Positions 1 to 8,099 of a stretch of DNA of 58,400 bases are shown in pieces. The DNA comes from Spirochaetaceae bacterium (lineage in GTDB: Bacteria; Spirochaetota; Spirochaetia; Treponematales; Treponemataceae): assembly GCA_017453745.1 (NCBI GenBank), contig JAFTEH010000021.1:1-58400 (forward strand), in the 5' to 3' direction. The notes under the pieces are model-generated. The model was given only the letters and a program-made list of their open reading frames with translations. It was not told where the DNA came from and did no database searches. A program made the translations under genes and the position numbers. Within the stretch, counting starts at the first letter, position 1. Every line of letters begins with the position of its first letter.

Positions 1-328
1 GTTGGCTTAAGTCCTAAATGCCAACTTGCCAGTTGCTTAAATCCATTACGCAACTGGTTAGCATTGCCGCGTTTTAGGAAGGTAAGGGATTCTAAGAGAA
101 AGCACCAACAAGCAAAACCGTATACACGATGTATACGGGGCATAAGTGCGAGAATTAAAAAGAATTTGTTTTTAATTCTCGGCCACTTTGAAAAAACAAG
201 GATGTTTTTTCAAAGTGCATTTGCTTCGGTCAAAAGGGTGTCTTTTCCCTTAGTATTTAGGTGCAGAAAACTATCTCTGCAAAAATTGATTTCCAATTAC
301 TATTCATCATCCTCATCTTGATTTTTTT
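1..328. repeat. Mosaic hairpin repeat, copy A
   Basis: No credible gene lies here. The stretch is a string of inverted repeats: 1-6/20-25, 29-36/50-57, 119-125/131-137, a long AT-rich pair around 150-180, and one around 184-217. Positions 226-294 match 29661-29729 in reverse complement at 63 of 69 bases by eye, and 67-88 match 29757-29778 at 21 of 22. So this is a second, inverted copy of the island upstream of the dentilisin-like locus, with different internal modules. The edge nearest ald carries TTGATT at 318-323, the same outward edge found beside rpoZ. The left end may run past the window. Confidence 0.7.
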
Positions 329-407
329 CATAACTTATATACCATAGTACATTACTTTCACAGGTAACACAGTTGAAAGTATTTTATAGTTTTTAAAGGA
401 TAAACAC

Positions 408-1520
408 ATGAAAGTAGGTGTTGTAAAAGAAATTAAAAATAACGAATTTCGTGTTGGTATGACTCCAGATGATGCACGGGCATACATCGAACATGGTCAT
501 AAGGTTTTGATTGAAAAGGGAGCAGGCGAAGGCTCTTCGTTTTCAGATGAAGAATACAAAAATGCAGGAGCTACCATAATTGCAAGTGCAAAAGAAGTAT
601 GGGATTCTTCCGATATGATTGTCAAGGTAAAAGAACCTATCGAAAGCGAATACCAATATTTGAGAAAAGGCTTGTTATTGTATACTTATTTGCACTTGGC
701 TGCTGATAAGCCTTTAACAGAAGCACTCTTAAAAGCAGGCACTGATAGCATAGCATACGAAACAATTACCGATAATGCTGGCGGCTTGCCGTGCTTAGTA
801 CCCATGAGTGAAATTGCCGGTCGTATGTCAATACAAGAGGGTGCTAAGTACCTCGAAAAAACATACGGTGGGCGTGGGGTTATGCTTGCAGGTGTCCCTG
901 GTGTTCCCAAAGCAAATGTTGTCATATTGGGTGGTGGAAATGTAGGAACGAATGCTTGTAAAATTGCTGTTGGTATGGGAGCAAATGTTACGATTTTGGA
1001 TATTAGTGCAAAGCGCCTTGCTTATCTTGATGATATTTTCGGTAGCCGTATACAAACCCTATACAGTAGTCGTGCAAATATCCTTTCGTCTATTGCGCAA
1101 GCAGACCTTTTAGTAGGGGCTGTTTTGCTCCCTGGTAAAAAAGCACCAAAACTCGTAAAAAAAGAAGACCTCAAAGTTATGAAACCGGGTGCAGTAATTG
1201 TTGATGTAGCTGTTGACCAAGGTGGTTGTATTGAAACGACACGACCGACAACGCATGCGGAACCCTGCTTTATCATAGACGGCATTGTCCACTATTGTGT
1301 TGCAAATATGCCGGGTGCGCTTTCACGAACTTCAACAATAGCATTGACAAATACAACCTTGATGAACGGCTTAAAACTTGCTGACAAGGGGTTTGATGTC
1401 GCTGTTAAAGAAGATAAGCATTTAGCAAATGGTGCCAACACCTGCAAGGGCAAGTGTACATACCAAGGAGTTGCTGAAGCCTTTGGACTTGAATATGTGC
1501 CTGTCGAAACCCTTGTCTAA
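408..1520 (+). CDS. ald: Alanine dehydrogenase
   Basis: NAD-dependent L-alanine dehydrogenase, which interconverts alanine and pyruvate plus ammonia in the cytoplasm. The 370-residue length is normal for the family. The N-terminus (MKVGVVKEIKNNEFRVG) is the standard Ald/PNT opening. A Rossmann fold with GGGNVGTNA starts near residue 175, and the C-terminal MPGALSRTSTIALTN segment is a family signature. The ATG is preceded by AAAGGAT, a good ribosome binding site. The gene stands alone, between hairpin repeat copy A and a convergent spacer. It probably serves amino-acid fermentation or nitrogen balance; that role is inferred from the family. Confidence 0.95.
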   Translation: MKVGVVKEIKNNEFRVGMTPDDARAYIEHGHKVLIEKGAGEGSSFSDEEYKNAGATIIASAKEVWDSSDMIVKVKEPIESEYQYLRKGLLLYTYLHLAADKPLTEALLKAGTDSIAYETITDNAGGLPCLVPMSEIAGRMSIQEGAKYLEKTYGGRGVMLAGVPGVPKANVVILGGGNVGTNACKIAVGMGANVTILDISAKRLAYLDDIFGSRIQTLYSSRANILSSIAQADLLVGAVLLPGKKAPKLVKKEDLKVMKPGAVIVDVAVDQGGCIETTRPTTHAEPCFIIDGIVHYCVANMPGALSRTSTIALTNTTLMNGLKLADKGFDVAVKEDKHLANGANTCKGKCTYQGVAEAFGLEYVPVETLV

Positions 1521-1860
1521 AACAAACGGTTTTGTATACAAGGCTGACCTTTAACTTTCAAGTGATAAGCTATAACAGCCTTTCTCTTCCTTGTAAGGCT
1601 GTCGCTTATTGTAATATTACGCAAAGCGGTGTAGGAACCAAGCAGTTAAAATACGCATCAGTACAGACTGCATATTTTAACTTTTTGATTAGTGCGTTCT
1701 CATTTTATTGCGAACGCACGGTTTTACACCGCTTTGATGCAATATCAGAACGGTACAAAACACAGGAAAATCTTACTAGCCTTTTTATCGGTAGCGATTT
1801 TTTTAGAAAATCTACAATACACACACCACACAAATGAGTATTTATTGCTTTGGTTTTTAC
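1521..1860. other. Convergent spacer between ald and nrdG
   Basis: No gene is supported here; open frames across it lack family resemblance and overlap structured DNA. It contains an imperfect inverted repeat around 1564-1608 and the cloverleaf-like structure at 1621-1736. I see no classical GC-stem plus T-run terminator for either flanking gene, so the structured DNA may itself end transcription from both sides. Confidence 0.6.
1621..1736. repeat. Three-way-junction inverted repeat, cloverleaf 1
   Basis: Three nested pairings are visible. The outer stem 1622-1633 pairs perfectly with 1725-1736 (12 bp). It encloses two side-by-side hairpins: 1644-1657 with 1669-1682 (14 bp, one mismatch) and 1692-1699 with 1712-1719 (8 bp, perfect). 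The fold would work for RNA of either strand or for extruded DNA. It resembles the structure at 37239-37318 in architecture, not sequence. It is not a tRNA and matches no RNA family I recognise. Confidence 0.6.
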
Positions 1861-2625
1861 TTACCTCAGGCTGACATTTTTGATTATTTGTTTTGCGTGT
1901 TGCAATAAGCGTAAAAGTTCATCTTCGGTATATGGGGTACTATTTGTGAAACGAGGATCTAAACAGTGCGTTGGTACAAAGCGTGCCCATTTCCAATCAG
2001 CATGTTCTGGTAACAAGCGAGCAATGCTTTCGATCTCATCAGAGCCAACAAGACTGGGAACTAAAACGGTGCGATATTCTACTTTTAAATCTTTTTCAAT
2101 TTCAAAACGAGATAATAAGTGTACGGTTTTTTGTAATCGTTCAGAAAAATCAACACAAAATCCTCTTTCACTTGAAGGCAATAATTCTTGATACCGAGTC
2201 GGTGCTGTTTTTATATCAAGTGCGACAAAGGTAATACACCTACTTGTATCAGCCTTAAAAATTGTTTCAAGTTTTTCAGGAAAAAGCCCATTAGTATCTA
2301 GTTTTACTGAATATTCAAGTGAACATGCCACACGCAAGAGCTCTTGTAATAGCGGAGAAATAGTTGGCTCGCCCCCAGAAATCACCAATGAATCAAGCAG
2401 TTTTCGCCGCTTTTTTAAGTGCTCAAAAACTTCGGACAGACAAATATATTCATTTTCAGAATTGACTAATGTTTGCCCAAACACATCGGCACAGGCGAGC
2501 TCACCATTATAACAATACCCACAACGAAGATTACAGCCAGGCAAAAATACCGCTGTTGCTAGTTTTCCCGGAAAATTGACAAGGGTTGTTTTTAGGAGCC
2601 CGACCCGACTTTCTCCAATGTCCAT
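1861..2625 (-). CDS. nrdG: Anaerobic ribonucleotide reductase activating protein (radical SAM)
   Basis: Radical SAM enzyme expected to install the glycyl radical on a class III (oxygen-sensitive) ribonucleotide reductase. The 254-residue protein has the cluster motif CNLRCGYC (C-x3-C-x2-C) near residue 31, after an N-terminal stretch typical of the NrdG2/PflA-like branch. SGGEPT (about residue 84) is the usual SAM-contacting motif of this superfamily. It starts 15 bp after the NrdD-tail/thioredoxin gene and shares its NrdR-controlled promoter, which supports the ribonucleotide reductase role over a pyruvate formate-lyase one. No catalytic NrdD gene is in the window. Confidence 0.88.
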   Translation of the reverse strand: MDIGESRVGLLKTTLVNFPGKLATAVFLPGCNLRCGYCYNGELACADVFGQTLVNSENEYICLSEVFEHLKKRRKLLDSLVISGGEPTISPLLQELLRVACSLEYSVKLDTNGLFPEKLETIFKADTSRCITFVALDIKTAPTRYQELLPSSERGFCVDFSERLQKTVHLLSRFEIEKDLKVEYRTVLVPSLVGSDEIESIARLLPEHADWKWARFVPTHCLDPRFTNSTPYTEDELLRLLQHAKQIIKNVSLR

Positions 2626-2640
2626 ACGACACTCGTTTTA

Positions 2641-3138
2641 TTATGCGATAGCCTCTGAAACAAAAATATGTTGCAAATCTTCTACAGAATATGCACGCAC
2701 AACTTCTTTTCCATCACTATCATAGCAAATCACCGTAGGCGCTGAACGCACAGCCTTTTCTTTTGCACGCTGCTCATTTTCAGGCGTTTCAACGCTACAA
2801 GTTGTGAGTTGAACATTGAGGTTTTTACAAAAATCAATAACGGCAGGACAATTCGGGCATGTTTTTTTTGTAAACAATTCAATACTGACAATATGAGTCT
2901 GTGGCATATCCTGTTTGGTATTGTATTCGGTTTGTGATCCTGCAGACTGTGTACGAGAACAAGAAAGCTCAAAGAGTTTTCTTTTATTGTACTCGTCACG
3001 CTTACCCTTATTCCAATTACGGACAGAACGATAATACCCTACAATACGAGTATATACTTCGGCTTCGTTGCCATGTACATTTGCCAAATCGACCTTAACC
3101 TGATCAATATCGGCTTGAATTTGCGAAAGGTCTCTCAT
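2641..3138 (-). CDS. NrdD-type glycyl-radical tail fused to a thioredoxin-like domain
   Basis: A 165-residue protein with two parts. Residues 29-55 (YTRIVGYYRSVRNWNKGK and following) look like the extreme C-terminus of class III ribonucleotide reductase NrdD, where the glycine of RIVGY (Gly34) is the radical-bearing residue. After a linker, residues 79-165 form a thioredoxin/glutaredoxin-like domain with active site CPNC (Cys94, Cys97). The catalytic body of NrdD is absent. The start at 3138 has a strong AAGGAG site; a longer frame reaching 3240 would run through the promoter and is rejected. Role inferred: reductant or spare radical subunit for NrdD. A plain NrdH-like redoxin with a degenerate tail is the alternative. 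Confidence 0.75.
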   Translation of the reverse strand: MRDLSQIQADIDQVKVDLANVHGNEAEVYTRIVGYYRSVRNWNKGKRDEYNKRKLFELSCSRTQSAGSQTEYNTKQDMPQTHIVSIELFTKKTCPNCPAVIDFCKNLNVQLTTCSVETPENEQRAKEKAVRSAPTVICYDSDGKEVVRAYSVEDLQHIFVSEAIA

Positions 3139-3176
3139 AATTATCTCCTTAAAACTATAGTTATATACTATTAAAT

Positions 3177-3190
3177 CACTATATATAGTG
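3177..3190. promoter_or_regulatory. NrdR box 1
   Basis: A palindrome of the form CACTATATATAGTG, which fits the NrdR-box pattern of bacterial ribonucleotide reductase operons. It lies just downstream of the predicted transcription start. Its centre is 42 bp from the second box, about four helical turns, so both boxes face the same side of the DNA. Repression when dATP is high is the family expectation. Confidence 0.8.
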
Positions 3191-3211
3191 TTTATATAAA
3201 ATATATAACCA

Positions 3212-3240
3212 ATTATACCACTATATGTAGTGAGTGTCAA
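3212..3240 (-). promoter_or_regulatory. Consensus promoter of the nrd activation operon
   Basis: Reading the minus strand, TTGACA (3240-3235) and TATAAT (3217-3212) are separated by exactly 17 bases, a full-consensus housekeeping promoter. NrdR box 2 fills the spacer, so repressor binding would directly block polymerase. The leader to the start codon at 3138 is about 65 nt and ends in AAGGAG. Confidence 0.85.
3219..3232. promoter_or_regulatory. NrdR box 2
   Basis: CACTATATGTAGTG, a near-perfect palindrome of the NrdR-box type, lies wholly inside the spacer between the -35 and -10 hexamers. Together with box 1 it forms the usual tandem arrangement. Confidence 0.8.
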
Positions 3241-3327
3241 TATCCTTTAGTTTTTTTTTCAAAACTTTTTATCTTTTAGTTTGCTTGTTTTTTAAGTCCA
3301 AGTTTACTACAATACAATCATTACACT

Positions 3328-4209
3328 ATGGATATTTTATCGTGGGATTCAGTACTGGGAGCCTGTCAAGCAAAACGGCCACTCTATAGAGAAACAGCAA
3401 TAACCATTGGCTCGTTCGATGGGCTACACCGAGGACATAAAAAGTTATGCACATGTGTCTTAAACGAAAAAAAGAAAAAAAAAGTTCCCTATTCCTCTCA
3501 GATGAAGGCTGGGCTTATAACCTTTGTACGCCCCACAAAAAGTAGCCTAGCGACTGAATACCAAGGCGATATTTTAAGCACGCGGTTAAAATGTGCATGT
3601 ATTAAGGATATGGGTTTTGACTTTATTGTTTTAATAGAATTTACAGAAGATTTTGCAAAAACAAGTGGGGAGGACTTTTTTTACATACTACATACGGCGC
3701 TCGGTCTCAAAAAACTATGTGTAGGAGCAGATTTTGCCTGCGGATACCAACATAAAACCAATGTACAAGAAATCCAAAAACTGAGTACTCTGTATCATTT
3801 TGAGCTTATAAGCATTATGCCGGTACAAACAAAGGGGGAAACAGTAAGTTCTTCGCGCATCCGCACCCATATAGGAGCAGGCAACTGTCTAGAGGCTAAA
3901 CAATTACTCGGCTACCCGTTTATGCTCGACATTAAAGGTATCCCTTATACATACACCAATACAGACGGCTATTTTTTTAAGCGTAGTTCGTTTTTGCAGG
4001 TTATACCGCATCACGGCTCCTATACAGTAAAACTTTTTATACATCATTCAAAACCAGTCAGGGCCATAGTGACTATAGATGATACGCACCTACACCTACA
4101 GATTTTCCCCACTTTTTACCCGTTTCGGACCTTTTGCCCTATGGAAGAAAAACAAAAAGATTATGCGCCCCTATTTGAGTATCTACAGTTTATAAAACGG
4201 CGCTCGTAA
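3328..4209 (+). CDS. ribF: FAD synthetase (FMN adenylyltransferase), kinase half not recognisable
   Basis: RibF-type nucleotidyltransferase that makes FAD from FMN and ATP. The N-terminal half has GSFDGLHRGH near residue 28, a VGADFACGYQHKTN segment, and SSSRIR near residue 175, the adenylyltransferase signatures. The C-terminal quarter should be riboflavin kinase but lacks the GFPTAN-type motif. I therefore read it as an adenylyltransferase with a lost or unrelated C-terminal domain, at 293 residues slightly short for a full RibF. A -10-like TACAAT lies within 15 bases of the ATG and there is no ribosome binding site, so the mRNA may have almost no leader. Confidence 0.8.
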   Translation: MDILSWDSVLGACQAKRPLYRETAITIGSFDGLHRGHKKLCTCVLNEKKKKKVPYSSQMKAGLITFVRPTKSSLATEYQGDILSTRLKCACIKDMGFDFIVLIEFTEDFAKTSGEDFFYILHTALGLKKLCVGADFACGYQHKTNVQEIQKLSTLYHFELISIMPVQTKGETVSSSRIRTHIGAGNCLEAKQLLGYPFMLDIKGIPYTYTNTDGYFFKRSSFLQVIPHHGSYTVKLFIHHSKPVRAIVTIDDTHLHLQIFPTFYPFRTFCPMEEKQKDYAPLFEYLQFIKRRS

Positions 4210-4282
4210 AATGCACTATTTTAAAAGTTTTAGCGGTTTACCTATGTGAATTTGCTCTTCCAGGAGAATGCATAGGGCTCTC

Positions 4283-4981
4283 CTATTGGAGTTCAATCCA
4301 ACCCAAACTGAGAAGTTCAGAATAGAGAGGGGAAAAGTGAGTATCCAGACCAAGTGTAACTGCAAAAAATGCCACATACCGATATTCAATGTCGGTGCCT
4401 AAAGTAGTATCTTGGGAAGAAACGAGTTGGACATCGCTAGGAGCATCTTGAGCAGAAACATCCACGGCTAAGTTTATAATACTAAAGTCTGAGTTGTCAT
4501 CGTCATCGCGTTTCACTTGCGCTTCATTCATATTATCAATATACAGTCCTTTTAACTCAGTACCATAGTCAAAGAGTCGTATACGCACTGTACGATTATG
4601 AGAAGCGGGTGGTACAAGTACACCAGTACTAGTCGCTGGCTCGCGTTTCAAAAAGTGATAACCTTTCGTGTTTTGAAGCCATGTTGCTACATTATACGGT
4701 TGCGAAGTATTTTGACGCTCAATTAATGCAATATCCGCTTCGCAGGCTTCCTTCGTAGCGTAAATCCTATACAAAACAGTGAACCCACGATACCATCCCC
4801 CTAAAGCCTGATTTTCAACATCAGATGTTCCAAACTCAAGGTATTGATTGTCAGTGACATTTTGTATATGCGTAAAAAGCGGCTTTTCGAGATATGGAAT
4901 AGAGTCCAAACCACAGGAAAAAATCAAAAAACTAAAAAAAAGATATAAAAGAATATTATATTTTTTTTTATCAAAAACCAC
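4283..4981 (-). CDS. Hypothetical lipoprotein
   Basis: A 232-residue protein with a hydrophobic N-terminus ending in a lipobox (LIFSCG, Cys at about residue 23), so probably membrane-anchored through lipid. I do not recognise the mature part. It is rich in polar beta-type segments and has an acidic RDDDDNSD stretch mid-protein. The start codon is GTG, overlapping the TAG stop of the upstream TPR gene by one base, so the two are probably translationally coupled. The gene converges on ribF; the 73-bp gap holds weak competing inverted repeats around 4232-4305 but no clear terminator. Confidence 0.7.
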   Translation of the reverse strand: MVFDKKKYNILLYLFFSFLIFSCGLDSIPYLEKPLFTHIQNVTDNQYLEFGTSDVENQALGGWYRGFTVLYRIYATKEACEADIALIERQNTSQPYNVATWLQNTKGYHFLKREPATSTGVLVPPASHNRTVRIRLFDYGTELKGLYIDNMNEAQVKRDDDDNSDFSIINLAVDVSAQDAPSDVQLVSSQDTTLGTDIEYRYVAFFAVTLGLDTHFSPLYSELLSLGWIELQ

Positions 4982-5676
4982 TATAAGCCTAGTTCAATAA
5001 TACGCGTTTTTGCCAATAAACCCCATTCACTATCTGGATAGTCACGAACGAGCATATCATATACGGAGAGAGCCTTTGTTTTATCAATAGATTCTTGGAC
5101 ACGAGCAGCATTAAAAAGTGCACGCTCCTTAAATGGAAAGTTTTTACAAGTACTTGCTTTCGTATAATAAGTATAGGCTTTTTCAAACTGCGATAATTCA
5201 TCAGCACACGAAGCAGCATTAAAACTCACCACCCCTGCTATATATGTATTCTCAGAAAAAGAAACTTTTTCATAGGCTTCTAAGGCTTTTTCAAAATCGC
5301 CATTACCAAAGTAAATATCGCCAATTTGCTGGTTAGCCATAAATCCTGCATAGTTGTTTTTAGATTGAAATGGACTTAGTTTTTCAATAACAGATTGGGC
5401 TTCTTCCGAAAGCAAGCGTTTTTCTTCATCGGTCAGCGAATCCAAAGCATTGGTTAATTTTTCGGACTTAAAAGTTTCAAAGTCATATATAATACTTTCA
5501 ACTTGAGCAATCGCTTTTTTATTGCTTGAATCAACAATAATAACAGAAATAACAACAGCAGCAATAATGAGTCCAACGCATGCGAGAGCAATAAGAGCTA
5601 TTTTTCTATTTTTTGTAAAAAAAGCATCTATTTTTTCAGAAATTGTTTTTTGTTCTTTTATATCTTCTTGTTTCAT
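4981..5676 (-). CDS. Membrane-anchored TPR protein
   Basis: A 231-residue protein with a short basic cytoplasmic tail, one transmembrane helix at about residues 26-48, and an extracytoplasmic part made of TPR-like helical pairs (for example GNGDFEKALEAYEKVSF and FNAARVQESIDKTKALSVY). The architecture resembles YfgM/BamD-like periplasmic scaffold proteins; the exact function is unknown. It is the first gene of a two-gene operon with the lipoprotein and has its own promoter at 5729-5756, so it is separate from fliH upstream. Confidence 0.7.
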   Translation of the reverse strand: MKQEDIKEQKTISEKIDAFFTKNRKIALIALACVGLIIAAVVISVIIVDSSNKKAIAQVESIIYDFETFKSEKLTNALDSLTDEEKRLLSEEAQSVIEKLSPFQSKNNYAGFMANQQIGDIYFGNGDFEKALEAYEKVSFSENTYIAGVVSFNAASCADELSQFEKAYTYYTKASTCKNFPFKERALFNAARVQESIDKTKALSVYDMLVRDYPDSEWGLLAKTRIIELGL

Positions 5677-5728
5677 AGTATAACCTCAAAAATAAACTAT
5701 CAATTCAATAGGGTCTTTTGACGAATGC

Positions 5729-5756
5729 ATTATAATTTTTTTTACAAAAAAGGCAA
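5729..5756 (-). promoter_or_regulatory. Promoter of the TPR/lipoprotein operon
   Basis: On the minus strand TTGCCT (5756-5751) and TATAAT (5734-5729) are 16 bases apart, followed by a leader of about 45 nt to the ATG at 5676. Confidence 0.65.
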
Positions 5757-5766
5757 GTTCTTAAGC

Positions 5767-5800
5767 AAAAAAAATACTAATATGCGCAGCATAGTTTTTC
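5767..5800 (-). terminator. Candidate terminator after fliH
   Basis: On the minus strand a small hairpin with A-rich left side and the TATGC/GCATA core is followed by a run of eight T. It lies between the fliH stop and the next promoter, so it probably ends the long cell-division/flagellar transcript. Confidence 0.5.
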
Positions 5801-5842
5801 AGTAATCGATGAGTACACAAGCGCCTTATTTTTGAGACTAAC

Positions 5843-6769
5843 CTAGATGCTACCGCCCGTTTTTAACTTTGTTTTAATCGGACTGATTTCCAAAATCTTT
5901 TGCTCAAGTTCATTAAGCTGTGACGAAATACGAGCATCAATCGCTCCAAAATCAGTATCAATAATACAACCACCCGGATCAACAGTAGAATCTTCGACAA
6001 CAGTAATATTATTAACATTTTCGGCAACAGATAAAAAGTTTTTTGTATGTTCGGTTGTCAATGCCACATCCAAAAGATTAACCCGAATAGTGACATCTCC
6101 ACGCCCTTTTACCTTTCGTAGCGCATGGACAATATTCGACACGACAACATTTCTCTGATTTTCAGAAATAACCTTGACAACTTTGCGAGTCATAAGTAAA
6201 ACCAAATCCACAATCTGCTGCTCCGTTTCCGAAAGAATTTCTTGACGGCGATCCATCGTTTTATTGATAATAACATGCATACGGTCTATAAGGCGATTTA
6301 CTTCTAGCTCACCTTCACGATAACCTTCTTCACGCCCGCGATTAAACCCATCGTCATAGGCTTCTTTTAATTTTGCCGCCTTTTCACTTTCGGCTTCTTC
6401 AACGATAGTCGCTGCTTTTTTTTCGGCATCACTTAAAATAGTATTGGCATTGTCAAGTGCCTTTTGGTTTACAACCTGCGCATCATCAGTTTGCTTTTTT
6501 ACTTCACTAAATGCAGCAGTTTCAGCATCTTTGATAATTTTGTCTGCTTCGGCCTGTGCCTGAGCGAGTAAGTTTTGTTTTTCAATTTCAAATTGCCTTC
6601 TAAATTCATCCGCTTCTTGTTTCAGTTCATCAATAGTAGGACCTGTATAAGTGGCCGTTTCTTTTATTTCAATAACTTCTTCTTGAGGGGAAAAATCTTT
6701 CGTTAGAGAAATTGCATAACTTTCGATATTTGGTTTTGTTTCAAAATTTTTATAAATGCTCTTTGCCAT
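5843..6769 (-). CDS. fliH: Flagellar export regulator FliH
   Basis: FliH binds and restrains the export ATPase FliI at the base of the flagellar type III secretion apparatus. The 308-residue protein has a long Ala/Glu-rich coiled coil (about residues 60-160), a DDGFNRGREEGYREGELE segment typical of FliH, and a C-terminal FliH/V-ATPase-E-like domain with VVEDSTVDPGGCIID near the end. It is the last gene of the flagellar run. Unlike the order known in T. pallidum and Bacillus, no fliI follows. A 282-bp structured gap separates it from fliG. Confidence 0.9.
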   Translation of the reverse strand: MAKSIYKNFETKPNIESYAISLTKDFSPQEEVIEIKETATYTGPTIDELKQEADEFRRQFEIEKQNLLAQAQAEADKIIKDAETAAFSEVKKQTDDAQVVNQKALDNANTILSDAEKKAATIVEEAESEKAAKLKEAYDDGFNRGREEGYREGELEVNRLIDRMHVIINKTMDRRQEILSETEQQIVDLVLLMTRKVVKVISENQRNVVVSNIVHALRKVKGRGDVTIRVNLLDVALTTEHTKNFLSVAENVNNITVVEDSTVDPGGCIIDTDFGAIDARISSQLNELEQKILEISPIKTKLKTGGSI

Positions 6770-7051
6770 ACTACCACCTTTTATTATAGGGAGAAATCTT
6801 ATAATTCCAAGACTTCAAACTCTCATCGTTAGATGCACCCTACAGCTATTCATAAACTTTCGTTTTTTGCTTTAGCTTGAAAAATACGAAACTCATAAAA
6901 ACCATGCGTTTTCCAAATAAGTTTCTTATATTCCAATACATTTACGAGCGTCTGAAATTGTTGTGAGTATCCCTTTTAGTTTTGTCATGTAAACAGAGCA
7001 CAAAAAGATACTCACAAAAATTAAGCCCAACATATATACGAGAGGGTTTCT
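6770..7051. other. Structured fliG-fliH spacer
   Basis: No gene. It contains a perfect 11-bp inverted repeat, 6961-6971 with 7007-7017, enclosing 35 bases. A second imperfect AT-rich stem lies around 6859-6895. A gap this long between genes normally packed together suggests an RNA processing or stability element; that is inference. Confidence 0.55.
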
Positions 7052-8098
7052 CTATACAAGTTCATCCTCTTCAGAACGGGCAATAACAATTTCACCTTTG
7101 TCTTCAAGATGCCGAATAATCGAAACAATTTTTTGTTGCGCTTCCTCGACATCCTTAATTCGAATCGGTCCCATGTATTCCATTTCTTCACGCAACATAG
7201 TACCTGCTCTCTTAGACATATTTCGGAATATTTTATCTTGAACTTCAGTGTCAACTTGCTTTAAAGCTTTAGAAAGTTCTTCTGTATTTACTTCACGCAA
7301 AACTTTGCCAATATCTCGGTCTGAAAGCATAACAATATCTTCGAAGATAAACATTTTCTTTTTAATTTCTTCAGCTAAATCAGGATCTTCATCTTCAAGC
7401 GATTCGATAATTGACTTTTCGGATGCTCTATCAACAAGGTTTAAAATTTCTACTATACTGTCAACCCCACCAGCAGTTGTATAGTCTTCATTAGAAACAG
7501 TAGACAGTTTCTTTTCAAGAACGCGTTCAACTTCACGCAAAACTTCTGGCGTTGTTCTATCCATCGTAGCAATACGCCGTGCAACATCACTTTGAATTTC
7601 AGATGGCAAGTTTTGCAGAATGTTTGAAGCTTTTGCAGGTTCGAGGTATGCCAGAATCAAAGCTATCGTTTGCGGATGTTCCTGTTGGATAAAGTTTAAA
7701 AGATGCGAAGGATCGGTTCGCCGTATAAAATCAAACGGGCGCACTTGCAACGAACTGGTAAGCCGGTTAATAATTTCAATCGCCTTTTGACTACCAAATG
7801 ATTTTTCAAGAAGTTCACGAGCATAGTCGATACCACCAGTGGTGATAAAGTTTTGCGCCGCCATTAAGTCTTGAAACTCTTGCAGTACTTGGTCTTTGAT
7901 TTCAGGTTCTATCGTTTCAAGTCGCGCTATTTCAAAGGTGAGTTTTTCAACTTCATCTTCACGCAACTGCTCCATAACCTTTGCAGAAATCTCTGAACCA
8001 ACTGAAACCAAAAAGATAGCCGCTTTTTGCCGTCCAGTCAGTGACTTAATATCCTTACCTTTTTTTCCGCTCTTTTTTTCTACAGGTGTTACAGCCAT
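7052..8098 (-). CDS. fliG: Flagellar motor switch protein FliG
   Basis: Component of the motor switch (C-ring) that couples the stator to rotor torque and binds FliF. The 348-residue length is normal. The middle domain carries EHPQT at 140-144, followed by the IALILAYLEP helix. The charged C-terminal torque helices follow (EEIKKKMFIFEDIVMLSDRD and the AKSKRAGTM-type region). Treponemes have two FliG proteins; the position between fliF and fliH identifies this as the motor one, called FliG2 in T. pallidum. It is separated from fliF by one base pair. Confidence 0.95.
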   Translation of the reverse strand: MAVTPVEKKSGKKGKDIKSLTGRQKAAIFLVSVGSEISAKVMEQLREDEVEKLTFEIARLETIEPEIKDQVLQEFQDLMAAQNFITTGGIDYARELLEKSFGSQKAIEIINRLTSSLQVRPFDFIRRTDPSHLLNFIQQEHPQTIALILAYLEPAKASNILQNLPSEIQSDVARRIATMDRTTPEVLREVERVLEKKLSTVSNEDYTTAGGVDSIVEILNLVDRASEKSIIESLEDEDPDLAEEIKKKMFIFEDIVMLSDRDIGKVLREVNTEELSKALKQVDTEVQDKIFRNMSKRAGTMLREEMEYMGPIRIKDVEEAQQKIVSIIRHLEDKGEIVIARSEEDELV

Positions 8099-8099
8099 G

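Noticed and set aside
64-321. 85-codon open frame on the plus strand
   Set aside because: It runs entirely through the inverted-repeat blocks of copy A, has no ribosome site and reads as low-complexity Ser/Lys/Phe; the matching island at 29631-30030 has no equivalent frame.
1532-1837. Open frame in the ald-nrdG spacer
   Set aside because: It overlaps the cloverleaf-like structure, lacks a ribosome site and resembles no protein family.
3139-3240. Longer N-terminus for the NrdD-tail/thioredoxin protein
   Set aside because: The extra codons cover the -35, -10 and both NrdR boxes, while AAGGAG is correctly placed for the ATG at 3138.
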